This document shows positions 33,984 through 43,932 of a stretch of 64,000 nt of DNA, piece by piece. The notes beneath the pieces were generated by a model. The model was not told where the DNA came from, did no database searches, and saw only the letters and a list, made by a program, of their open reading frames with translations. This DNA comes from Mesorhizobium sp. WSM4311 (lineage in GTDB: Bacteria; Pseudomonadota; Alphaproteobacteria; Rhizobiales; Rhizobiaceae). The stretch is from assembly GCF_002295115.1 (NCBI RefSeq), contig NZ_NSFV01000001.1:310001-374000 (forward strand), given 5' to 3'. Each line of letters begins with the position of its first letter. Position 1 is the first letter of the stretch. The position numbers were made by a program, and so were the translations under genes.

Positions 33984-35846
33984 TCAGTCGTTCTGGGGGC
34001 GCAGGCCGAAGGTGGCGGGCTTCAGGCCGTAGCGCATGTCGAAATCGTCGTCCGCTTGCGCGCGGCCGGTTGCCGGCTTGCGGTAATCGGGATCGCCGGC
34101 CTGGCGGCCGGAATCGACCACTTCGGCGAAGGCCATCGCCTGCGGCGTCGGTTTCGGCACGTTGCGCAGCCGCTCGACGATCGCCACCAGGTCGACATCA
34201 TCGCCGGCCTTTGGCGACTCGATCTGTTCGCGCTTGGCCGCGCCGGGAAGCAGGTGGCTGGGCAGTCTTTCGAATTTCAGCCGCATGGTCGTCGCCACGC
34301 CTTCGCCGAAGGCGATGGCTTCGCGCTGTCCCATGGACGACAGGAAGGCAAGCGTGGAGGCGGAGGAGTCGGCGATGGCCGAGCGGATGATCGCCTGGTC
34401 CTGCTCGTTGGCGAGCCGCATGGCGAAGAAGGTCGAACATTGCGACAGGATGGTCGGGTCAAGCTCGCCGGGGCGCTGCGTGACGACGCCGAGATAGCAG
34501 CCATATTTGCGGCCTTCCTTGGCGATGCGCGACAGCGCGTGCCTGGTCGGCGCGAAGCCGAGACGCGGATCGGCCGGCATATAGCGATGCGCTTCCTCGC
34601 ACAGCAATAGCAGCTGCAGCTTGCCCTCGCTCCACAGAGCGAGGTCGAAGGCCAGGCGCGCCAGCACCGAACAGACGGAGTTGACCACTTCGGAAGGCAT
34701 GCCGGCCATCTCGAAGCAGGTCACCGGCCGGCCGTGATGCGGCACGCGGAAGATGTTGCCGATCGTCTCGTGGATGGTGTCCTCGATCAGGCGCGAACTG
34801 AACATGAAGCGATAGCGCGGATCGGCGGACGCCGATTCGATGCGCGTCTTCAGCGATTTGAGCGTCGGGCGCTCGTTCTTGCTTTCGAGCATGCCCATGC
34901 GCTCGTCGATCTGCTTGAGCAGATCGGCGATGCGGTAAGGCACCGGCGTATCGGCGGTCAGGGCATCGTTGCCGCGCCTGATATAGGCACCTGAATTCGG
35001 GTTGCGGTAGAGGCTCTTAGCCAGCGGAATGAGGTCGCGCAACGCGTCGATCTCTTCCGGCACCGTTTCACGGCCGCGAAACAACACCTCGGCGAATTCC
35101 TCGAGCCTGAACATCCAGAACGGCAGGTCGAGCGTCTTGGAATCGACCTTGACGCAATATTCCGGCAGCGACGCCGCGAATTCATTGTGCGGGTCGAGGA
35201 TCAGGATGCGCAGATCCGGGCGCGCCGCGATCGATTTGCGCAGCAGCAGCGAGACGGCGGTGGACTTGCCGACGCCGGTGGTGCCGACAATGGCGAAATG
35301 GCGCGCCAGCGTGTCGTCGATGGCGATGTTGGCGGCGATCGCCTCGTCCTGCGACAGCGAACCGATGGTGATGGAATGGCGGCCGGCGAGATCGTAGACG
35401 GCCTGCAGGTCGCGGCTGCGGATGCGGTGCGCGATCGCGCCGATATGCGGATAGGCGGTGATGCCGCGGTCGAAGACCGGCTTGGCGCCGGGCTCGGCAC
35501 CATCGCGCACTTCGCCGATCAGCTCGATGCTGACCTCGATGGCGTTCTGGCCTTCATTGCTCCAGGCGCGGTCCGACTTGCCGATGCCATAGACCAGGCC
35601 AACGGTTCGCGTCGTGCCCAAATTGATGGAGATCATCTTGCCGACCGTCCAAAGGCCGGTCACCGCGCCGTCGACGTCATCGGCATAGGCGGCGATCGTG
35701 GCGCGCGCGCCGTCGCATTGCACGACATTGCCCAGAATGCGCCGGTCGTTCTGCTCTGCGTTGCGGCGCTCCTGCGATGTCGGTTCTCCGACGGAAGCTT
35801 CGCGTTCGACATACATGGACAGGCCAATCCCCATTTCCCTTGACAT
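33984..35846 (-). CDS. HerA/DUF87-type P-loop ATPase
   Basis: The 620-residue protein begins with a HAS-barrel-like region, then a HerA/DUF87 domain with Walker A GTTGVGKS (residues 188-195), Walker B-like LLLLCEEAHRY and the C-terminal ATP-binding GVVTQRPGELD segment. HerA ATPases are hexameric DNA translocases. No nuclease (NurA, SIR2-like) is adjacent, so the defence role seen for some HerA proteins is unsupported. Such stand-alone genes are common in rhizobia. Start ATG 35846. Confidence 0.85.
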   Translation of the reverse strand: MSREMGIGLSMYVEREASVGEPTSQERRNAEQNDRRILGNVVQCDGARATIAAYADDVDGAVTGLWTVGKMISINLGTTRTVGLVYGIGKSDRAWSNEGQNAIEVSIELIGEVRDGAEPGAKPVFDRGITAYPHIGAIAHRIRSRDLQAVYDLAGRHSITIGSLSQDEAIAANIAIDDTLARHFAIVGTTGVGKSTAVSLLLRKSIAARPDLRILILDPHNEFAASLPEYCVKVDSKTLDLPFWMFRLEEFAEVLFRGRETVPEEIDALRDLIPLAKSLYRNPNSGAYIRRGNDALTADTPVPYRIADLLKQIDERMGMLESKNERPTLKSLKTRIESASADPRYRFMFSSRLIEDTIHETIGNIFRVPHHGRPVTCFEMAGMPSEVVNSVCSVLARLAFDLALWSEGKLQLLLLCEEAHRYMPADPRLGFAPTRHALSRIAKEGRKYGCYLGVVTQRPGELDPTILSQCSTFFAMRLANEQDQAIIRSAIADSSASTLAFLSSMGQREAIAFGEGVATTMRLKFERLPSHLLPGAAKREQIESPKAGDDVDLVAIVERLRNVPKPTPQAMAFAEVVDSGRQAGDPDYRKPATGRAQADDDFDMRYGLKPATFGLRPQND

Positions 35847-35970
35847 CAGACCCTACTGGAATGGGGTTAAGGCCGGATGAGGTCGGATGGTGTAGAGAGG
35901 ATTAAGCGCCTGGCGAAAATTGTCGCGAAATGGCTCTTCACCAATCCTTGTCTTTCGCTATGATGGACGA

Positions 35971-36534
35971 ATGGATGATATAGCGAACGATATTTCTTCG
36001 ACCATCGGCAGGCGGATCCATGCCGAGAGGGTCGTGCGGGACTGGTCGCTTGCCGAGCTTGCCGAGCGGTCCGGTGTTTCCAAGGCGATGCTGAGCACGA
36101 TCGAGCGCGGCATGACCAGTCCGACGGCGGCCCTTCTGGTGCGCATCGCGGCGGCTTTCGGCATGACGCTGTCGACCCTCATCGCACGCGCGGAATTGCA
36201 AGGCGGCGGGTTGCTGCGCGAGGCCGATCAGCCGGTGTGGCGCGATCCCGATACAGGCTATGTCAGGCGGCATCTGTCACCGGCCGGCGACATGCCGCTC
36301 GAACTGATCAAGGTGCATCTGCCGCCTGGCGCCAGGGTCAGTCTGCCGGCGGCTTCCTACGCCTTCATCAAGCAGCAGATCTGGCTGATTTCCGGACGGC
36401 TCGAATTCGCCGAGGGCGATGTGGTGCACAAGCTCGAACCCGGCGACTGCCTGGCGCTCGGCGCGCCGTCGGACTGCACCTTCCATGCCCTGGAGGCGGG
36501 CGCCGACTATCTCGTCGCGCTGGTCAGGGGCTGA
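35971..36534 (+). CDS. XRE-family regulator with C-terminal cupin
   Basis: The 187-residue protein combines an XRE helix-turn-helix (GRRIHAERVVRDWSLAELAERSGVSKAMLSTIERGMTSPTAALLVRIAAAF) with a cupin domain (LELIKVHLPPGARVSLPA onwards). This class senses small molecules through the cupin and controls metabolic or stress genes. It is 4 bp from the next gene, so the two are likely cotranscribed. Start ATG 35971 is inside a reading frame that extends further up. Confidence 0.88.
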   Translation: MDDIANDISSTIGRRIHAERVVRDWSLAELAERSGVSKAMLSTIERGMTSPTAALLVRIAAAFGMTLSTLIARAELQGGGLLREADQPVWRDPDTGYVRRHLSPAGDMPLELIKVHLPPGARVSLPAASYAFIKQQIWLISGRLEFAEGDVVHKLEPGDCLALGAPSDCTFHALEAGADYLVALVRG

Positions 36535-36538
36535 GATC

Positions 36539-36847
36539 ATGGCGAGACAGCCAAAGCGCTCCCACAACGGGGGGCCGCCTCTTGATGAGTATAAGGGGCC
36601 CCCCTGGGGCAAGGGCGATCCCTACATTTTCCTGGCCTGGCAGGCCGCGCACGCCAAGGCATGGAAGGCGCCGAGCCGCGAAGTCATGCTGATGCGCATG
36701 GACAAGGCCGAGCGGCTGGGCCTGACCTATGAGGAATACACGCTCGAGATCCTCGAGCGTGGACGGCATCTCCGGGAAGAAGACTCCGAGCGCATCAGCG
36801 CCATCAAGGCCGCGCGCAAGCGGCGCCGCGTGCGCCGTCTCGATTGA
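36539..36847 (+). CDS. Conserved hypothetical protein, 102 aa
   Basis: The protein starts MARQPKRSHNGGPPLDEYKGPPWGKGDPYIFLAWQAAHAKAWK and ends in a Lys/Arg-rich tail (AARKRRRVRRLD). The Asn-Gly-Gly-Pro-Pro-Leu-Asp motif recurs in small alphaproteobacterial proteins of unknown function. ATG 36539 is 4 bp after the XRE-cupin gene. No function is assigned. Confidence 0.65.
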   Translation: MARQPKRSHNGGPPLDEYKGPPWGKGDPYIFLAWQAAHAKAWKAPSREVMLMRMDKAERLGLTYEEYTLEILERGRHLREEDSERISAIKAARKRRRVRRLD

Positions 36848-36923
36848 CGCCGGCATGGCGGGTTGGCCGGCACGCTGATTTGCTGGAAGCGTGTCGGCGC
36901 CACATCGCGCCAGACAGTGCCGG

Positions 36924-37811
36924 TCACGCCGGGGCCTTTCTGGACCGGTGCCCCTGCAGCCACTGGCGGAATTCCTGTTCGGCACTGGTCAGGCGCGCGG
37001 TCGATGCGCTGGTCAGAAAATGACCTGAGCTGCTGGAGAGCTCGAAATCGGAAAGCGGCACCAGGCTCCTGTTCCTGAGCGCTGCGTCGACAAGCGGCCG
37101 CGACCCCAGCAGCACGCCGGCGCCGGCGCTCGCCGCTTCCATCGCCGCGACGAAACTGTCGAAGCGATGCGATCGCTGGGGGTGGCCGGCCAGTCCAGCA
37201 GCCGCGAACCATTCCGCCCACATTTCCCGCGCGCCGGCGACCAGAAGCAGCGGCAGGGCTGTCCAGTCGGTGGCACCGGCGAGGGTTGGACTTGCCACCG
37301 GCACAAGGCGCTCGGCAGTCAGCCTGTCGGCCTCGCGCCCGGGAAAGGAGCCGTTGCCAAAACGGATGTCGAGCGCGGAACCCGGCAAATCGTAGTCGGT
37401 CGGCCGATGGATCGTCACCAGATCGAGCTGGATGCGCGGCAGCGCCTGGGCGAGATCGGGCAGCGCGGGGACCAGTATCAGCAAGGCGAAGGAGATCGGC
37501 ACCCGGATCGAGACGGTCTGGACAGCGCGCGGCTCGAACAGTTCAGTCGTGCTGCTGGAGATGGTGGCGAAGGCCGACTGGATGTGCGGCAGATAGGCGG
37601 CGCCCTCCGGCGACAGCGCGACGCCGCGCGCCAGCCGCGAGAACAGGCGCGTCTTCAACCGCTCCTCGAGCAGCCGGATATGCTGGCTGACGGCCGCCTG
37701 GGTCAGGCCGAGTTCGGCCGCGGCCGCCGTGAAGTTCGACAGCCGCGCCGCGGCCTCGAAACTGCGCAGCCAGTCGAGGGGAGGGAGAGGGGGAATGGGT
37801 TTCCGAGGCAT
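36924..37811 (-). CDS. LysR family regulator, likely for tmpAB
   Basis: The 295-residue protein has the LysR helix-turn-helix (PPLDWLRSFEAAARLSNFTAAAAELGLTQAAVSQHIRLLEERLKTRLF) and a C-terminal effector domain; the N-terminal pattern is GcvA-like. It is divergent from tmpA, with a short palindrome near 37842-37855 in the 118-bp gap. A role as TMAEP- or phosphonate-responsive activator of tmpAB is inferred from context only. Confidence 0.88.
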   Translation of the reverse strand: MPRKPIPPLPPLDWLRSFEAAARLSNFTAAAAELGLTQAAVSQHIRLLEERLKTRLFSRLARGVALSPEGAAYLPHIQSAFATISSSTTELFEPRAVQTVSIRVPISFALLILVPALPDLAQALPRIQLDLVTIHRPTDYDLPGSALDIRFGNGSFPGREADRLTAERLVPVASPTLAGATDWTALPLLLVAGAREMWAEWFAAAGLAGHPQRSHRFDSFVAAMEAASAGAGVLLGSRPLVDAALRNRSLVPLSDFELSSSSGHFLTSASTARLTSAEQEFRQWLQGHRSRKAPA

Positions 37812-37841
37812 TACAAATTCGTGGTCTTTGGTCGAAAAATG

Positions 37842-39662
<1,821 letters not shown>

Positions 39663-40376
39663 CGCGACCCATCAGGCAGGGGGCAACCCATGTGTTTCTG
39701 CTTCGACGGTGACAATGCGGTGGCTGCATTCCGGCCGGAGAGCTGCCGCGAGCGTTTGCCTGACGCCGGCACCGAACGACCTGTCCAAGGCGAACCAAGC
39801 CGGCTTGGCGCAGTCGCTTCGACCGGGCCGGCCGACGCTGGCCACGTTCGCCATATTGCTGTCGGGATGGTTCCGGAGTATTAGCCGCGCCCGACATGCG
39901 GCCCTTTTTCATCTGCCGCACCCGTATCGACCACACTGTTGAAGGAGGCATGATGAGAGCTTGTTCACGCATTTCGCGCCTCCATGGCGGTCGAACGGGC
40001 TGACTCGCACCGCAGCGGATTCCATTTCCTGACGATCTGACGGCCGCCAAACTGCGATGCGTTGCCGCGGTCGTTGTCCGCGGCTGTATCGATGCCACTG
40101 AGATCGATGAAACGGTGGGAGCCTACATGCTCCCGGCCGACGATGGTGGCTGACTGAAGGCCTGAGATGCGCCTTTGCAACACTTACTCAGGCCATTGTA
40201 AATATTGGAAGATTGGCTCTTGCACGAAAGTTTCTGCGGGCCTAGAGAGCCCGCCCATTCCAACCCGTCATCCCCAGAGGAGGCCTGTCAGATGTCACGC
40301 CAATCCAGATCGACACATTCCGTGCCGCCGCTGGAATTGCGTGCGGCTGACAGGGTTCCAATCGGGAAGAACGGCC
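39663..40376. other. 714-bp gap between tmpB and the PcfJ-family gene
   Basis: I see no complete conventional gene here. It contains a 64-codon open frame (39690-39884) with no recognised domain and no good ribosome site, the interrupted short frame at 39953-40153, and a hairpin GGGAGC/GCTCCC (40117-40134). The long minus-strand frames over it look spurious. Confidence 0.6.
39953..40153 (+). pseudogene. Short reading frame with internal TGA, possible small pseudogene
   Basis: A textbook AAGGAGG lies just before tandem ATG codons (39950/39953). Sixteen codons (MRACSRISRLHGGRTG) are followed by TGA at 40001-40003, and then the same frame remains open for 49 codons to a TGA at 40151-40153. The product, if read through, would be a small acidic-ended peptide with two Cys. 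I do not recognise it. It may be a small inactivated gene or a short leader peptide. Confidence 0.35.
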
Positions 40377-41537
40377 ATGGCCAGGTCCATGATCCAGCGC
40401 AGGCAGGACGCCGAGCGCCAACGCATTGAAGCATATCAAGCATCGCTGCGGCGGGTTTGCGCCATGCCGCGCCCCGCTCCGGATTTCGAGCGGGCGCTCG
40501 ACGAGGTACGCCGAGGCCATGCCGGCATGGCGATCCGCGACGGGGCTTTGTGGCGTCCAAAGCTGAAGACGCGCGACCCGGCGCGACTGCGGCTGGCTGC
40601 TGCCCGCTATCTCTATGCGCGCTATCCGGTTTCGGCCGCGCTCGAGGCCATCTGGCTGGATCGATCGGGGCTGGACGGCCAGGAGATCGCGCTTCGCCTT
40701 GCCTGGTACGTCGCGGTTGCAGGTGGTGGGTCGCTCTACAAGGCGGGCGCCAATGCGTGGCTGTCGCGCAAGGAGGTGCATTGCTTCCTCAACGTGGCCG
40801 GCGACTTTGCCTTCGAAGAGGCGTTCTGGTTCGCGATTGCTCGCTCCTACACCGAGGATTGCGGACTGGCAGCTCGCCTGGCGCGCACCAAGATCGCGCG
40901 CACGCCGCGCGCCGATCTGGCCTTCTGGCGCGAGGTGGCTCGCTTCTTCTGCGGGCAGCCAACGTCGAAGGAGGAGATCGACGATCTCAGCGACTATATC
41001 GCCGCCATGCACCGGCGTGACAAGGCGTACAGCCTGAAGGGCCGCACGCTCGCCTCGCTCAGCCGGCAGATGTCGGATTGGCATCGCGACCTTGCCGCGA
41101 TCGAACGCATCGAGGCGATGCGCCGGCGTGCCGTCGCGCGGGCTCAACCCGTCGCCTGCGCACCGGTGCAGAACAATGCATGGGCCGGCTCGCGCCTGCA
41201 GGACTGGGAATGGCATCCGTCGCCCAAGGAAGCCAAGGCGCATGGCGAGTGGTTCTCTATCCGCCAGTTGAAGACGGCGGAGGATCTCGTTGCCGAGTCG
41301 AGGGCGATGCATCACTGCGTGTCGTCCTATGCGACCAAATGCATTGCCGGATATGCCTCGATCTGGACGCTCCGACGCAAGGCGCTCGGCAAGATCGAAC
41401 GCTTGCTGACGATCGAGCTCGATCCACAGCATCGGGCGGTGCAGGTGCGCGGTTTCGGCAACCGTCTGGCTACGCCTGACGAACGCAAGATCCTCGAGCG
41501 CTGGGCCAAGGCGACCGGCGTGACTTTGCGGGACTGA
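40377..41537 (+). CDS. PcfJ-family protein
   Basis: The 386-residue protein is basic and ends with the PcfJ pattern AEDLVAESRAMHHCVSSYATKCIAG, WTLRRKALGKIERLLTIEL and VQVRGFGNRLATPDE. PcfJ-like proteins come from conjugative plasmids and integrated elements, where their function is poorly known. No conjugation, relaxase or integrase gene is nearby. ATG 40377 is chosen because the longer frame has no support. Possibly a remnant of mobile DNA or a domesticated copy. Confidence 0.8.
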   Translation: MARSMIQRRQDAERQRIEAYQASLRRVCAMPRPAPDFERALDEVRRGHAGMAIRDGALWRPKLKTRDPARLRLAAARYLYARYPVSAALEAIWLDRSGLDGQEIALRLAWYVAVAGGGSLYKAGANAWLSRKEVHCFLNVAGDFAFEEAFWFAIARSYTEDCGLAARLARTKIARTPRADLAFWREVARFFCGQPTSKEEIDDLSDYIAAMHRRDKAYSLKGRTLASLSRQMSDWHRDLAAIERIEAMRRRAVARAQPVACAPVQNNAWAGSRLQDWEWHPSPKEAKAHGEWFSIRQLKTAEDLVAESRAMHHCVSSYATKCIAGYASIWTLRRKALGKIERLLTIELDPQHRAVQVRGFGNRLATPDERKILERWAKATGVTLRD

Positions 41538-41628
41538 CACGAAAACCCCGCGCGGCGGACATGCCGCGCAGGGTCACCCTTTTCCGATCGCCGATGCGGG
41601 ATGGCAAAAGGCCTTGCGAGGTTGCCTT

Positions 41629-43431
41629 CTATCCCTTGTGGTGCACTGCCTGCAGCCCATAGACCGGCGTCGGCAGGCCGGCATGCCGGGCTTTCAATTG
41701 CAACGACAGGAACTGCGAATAATGGCGCGACTGGTGCAGATTGCCGCCGTGGAACCATAGCGCTTCCTGCTGCGTCGGCTTCCACATGTTGCGCAATTCG
41801 CCTTCCCAAGGGCCTGGATCCTTGGTGGTGTTGGAGCCGAGGCCCCAGCATTTGCCGACCTTATCGGCGGTTTCGCGCGAGATCAGATCGGCGGCCCAGC
41901 CGTTCATCGAGCCGTAGCCGGTGGCGTAGACGATGAGGTCCGCAGGCAGTTCCGATCCGTCACTCAGCACAACCGAATGCTGCCTGATCTCTTCGACGTC
42001 GACGCCGCTCTTGAGCTTGATTGAACCATCGATGATCAGCTGGGAGGCGCCGACGTCGATGTAATAGCCGGAGCCGCGCCTGAGGTACTTCATGAACAGG
42101 CCGGATTCGTCGTCGCCCCAGTCGAGCATGAAACCGGCCTTCTCCAGCCCTTTGTAGAACGCCGCGTCGCGTTTCTTCATCTCGGCATAGGCCGGGATCT
42201 GGAACTCGTGCAGGATCTTGTAGGGCAGCGAAGCAAAGATAAGATCGGCCTTGGCCGTGGTGATGCCATTCTGCAGCGCCTGCTCCGAATAGAGCGAACC
42301 CAGTCCGATCTCCATCAGCGTGTCGGATCTGCAGATATGGGTGCTCGAGCGTTGCACCATGGTGACGTCGGCGCCGGCTTCCCAAAGGGCCGCCGCGATG
42401 TCATGAGCGGAATTGTTGGAGCCGATGACAACGGCTCTTTTCCCGGCATAGCCATCGGGGCCAGGGTGCTTCGAGGAGTGATGCTGATCGCCCTTGAAAC
42501 TCTCCATGCCCTTGAATTTTGGCAGATTGGCCTTGCCTGACTGTCCGGTGGCCAGAACCAATTGCTTGGGCTTCAAGGTGATGTCCTTGCCGTCGCGGCG
42601 GACGACGACGGTCCACTCCTTCTTCTCGTCGTCATAGGAGGCGCTCCTGGCCTCGGTCGACGACCAGTAGTTCAGCTCCATCACCTTGGTGTACATTTCC
42701 AGCCAGTCGCCGATCTTGTCCTTCGGCGAGAAGACCGGCCAGTTCTTCGGGAAATCGATATAGGGCAGATGATCGTACCAGACCGGATCGTGCAGGCAGA
42801 GCGACTTGTAGCGCTTGCGCCAGCTGTCGCCGGCCCGTTCGTTCTTCTCGACGATGATAGTCGGCACGCCGAGTTGGCGCAGCCTTGCGCCGAGCGCGAT
42901 CCCGCCCTGGCCGCCGCCGATGATGAGCGTATAGGGCTGCGTCTTGAAGCCGAGCTCGGCGGCTTCCTTCTCACGTTCTTCCTTCCATGTCGGACGGTTC
43001 TTGCCCGAGCCATGCTTGGCGCCCATCGGCCGCGCGAAGCCGGCCGGTTCCTCGTGGCCTTTCAATTCGACCATGGTGGTCAGCAGCGTCCAGATCTTGC
43101 CGTCCTTCAGCCTGATGTGGCCAAAGCCGCGCGCCACTTCGGTCTCGAAACTGATCCAGCCCTCGATCAGCCCGCCGCTCTCGGTCGCGTCCTCGCCCTT
43201 GGCGAGTGCCCAATGCGACGGCTTTGTCTTCGACAGCTGGCTCTTCAGCATGTCGCGGATCTGGTCCTTGCCCTCCATGGTCTTGATGTTCCAAGTGAAG
43301 GTGACGAGGTCGCGCCAGTAGCAATCCTCCTGGAAGCAACCGACAGCCCTGTCGATGTCATTGGCGGCGAGGGCTCCGCCGAATTGGTCGAGCAGGTCGG
43401 ACAGTTTCTTGCTTGGGGCCTTGTCGAGCAT
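41629..43431 (-). CDS. Flavin-containing monooxygenase with N-terminal SnoaL-like domain
   Basis: The 600-residue protein fuses an N-terminal NTF2/SnoaL-like domain (about residues 5-130) to an FMO-type oxidoreductase: FAD motif IIGGGQGGIALGARL, the FMO fingerprint FKGDQHHSSKHPGP, NADPH motif VVIGSNNSAHDIAAAL and the ATGYG segment near the C-terminus. It resembles YUCCA-type and bacterial Baeyer-Villiger/FMO enzymes. The substrate is open; auxin-related or aldehyde/ketone oxidation are guesses. It is alone on the minus strand. Confidence 0.85.
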   Translation of the reverse strand: MLDKAPSKKLSDLLDQFGGALAANDIDRAVGCFQEDCYWRDLVTFTWNIKTMEGKDQIRDMLKSQLSKTKPSHWALAKGEDATESGGLIEGWISFETEVARGFGHIRLKDGKIWTLLTTMVELKGHEEPAGFARPMGAKHGSGKNRPTWKEEREKEAAELGFKTQPYTLIIGGGQGGIALGARLRQLGVPTIIVEKNERAGDSWRKRYKSLCLHDPVWYDHLPYIDFPKNWPVFSPKDKIGDWLEMYTKVMELNYWSSTEARSASYDDEKKEWTVVVRRDGKDITLKPKQLVLATGQSGKANLPKFKGMESFKGDQHHSSKHPGPDGYAGKRAVVIGSNNSAHDIAAALWEAGADVTMVQRSSTHICRSDTLMEIGLGSLYSEQALQNGITTAKADLIFASLPYKILHEFQIPAYAEMKKRDAAFYKGLEKAGFMLDWGDDESGLFMKYLRRGSGYYIDVGASQLIIDGSIKLKSGVDVEEIRQHSVVLSDGSELPADLIVYATGYGSMNGWAADLISRETADKVGKCWGLGSNTTKDPGPWEGELRNMWKPTQQEALWFHGGNLHQSRHYSQFLSLQLKARHAGLPTPVYGLQAVHHKG

Positions 43432-43710
43432 AAGTTTTCCTCCGTGAAATCCAGGCCGTCATGGTGGCTCCTCCCGACTTGCAAGCCGGACGATGAAGTA
43501 TCGGCAGAGAGGACGGCCTTCGTCACGCCCCACCATAGTTTCGCGTGGCTTCAAGGACTTATCTGGAGAGAGCGGTTTCCGAGCCGGATTGGAGCGCTCT
43601 TGCGAAGGGCGATGGTGGCGGTGTCGGCACGATGCGGCGCCCATCGCGAAATCGTGACGGGCCATTTGTCGAATTGGAAAGCGCCTTGATCGCCGGCGCG
43701 ATTTTTGCCG

Positions 43711-43740
43711 TTGACAGGGCGCCTTGCCGGCCCGTAGTGT
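43711..43740 (+). promoter_or_regulatory. Likely promoter of the ilv leader transcript
   Basis: TTGACA at 43711-43716 with a candidate -10 TAGTGT at 43735-43740 (18-bp spacing) lies 8 bp before the leader-peptide ATG. The rest of the 317-bp stretch from the FMO start (43432) to the leader holds nothing else I can identify. Confidence 0.5.
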
Positions 43741-43748
43741 CCGCGACC

Positions 43749-43799
43749 ATGAAAAAGGCACTCATTCTCGTAGGAAGGCGCGTGGGCAAGGCGGTGTAA
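43749..43799 (+). CDS. ilvL: ilvIH leader peptide
   Basis: A 16-residue reading frame MKKALILVGRRVGKAV contains Leu, Ile, Leu and Val in a row (codons CTC ATT CTC GTA) and two further Val codons, ending with TAA. Branched-chain codons in a short frame upstream of acetolactate synthase are the mark of transcription attenuation. The hairpin GGCGGT/ACCGCC (43790-43804) over the stop could pause RNA polymerase. The 5' part GCGCGTGGG (43778-43786) can pair with CCCATGCGC (43817-43825). Confidence 0.75.
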   Translation: MKKALILVGRRVGKAV

Positions 43800-43832
43800 C
43801 CGCCGGGCGAAAACCTCCCATGCGCAACACAC

Positions 43833-43855
43833 AGGCTCCCTCGGGGGCCTTTTTT
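43833..43855 (+). terminator. Attenuator terminator upstream of ilvI
   Basis: AGGCTCC/GGGGCCT stem (43833-43839 and 43844-43850, one G-U) with a 4-nt loop is followed by a run of six T. It lies 33 bp after the leader peptide stop and 77 bp before the ilvI start, as expected for an attenuator. Confidence 0.75.
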
Positions 43856-43932
43856 ATTGCCTGAAACACGACTAAACGACCGACAACACCCAAGTGGCAA
43901 CGCCCAAGCGGCGACAGTACGGGACCAGACCG

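Noticed and set aside
33984..35846. HerA-type ATPase as part of a DNA defence system
   Set aside because: No NurA, SIR2, DUF4297 or other nuclease partner lies beside it; neighbours are an XRE-cupin regulator and a GGDEF protein.
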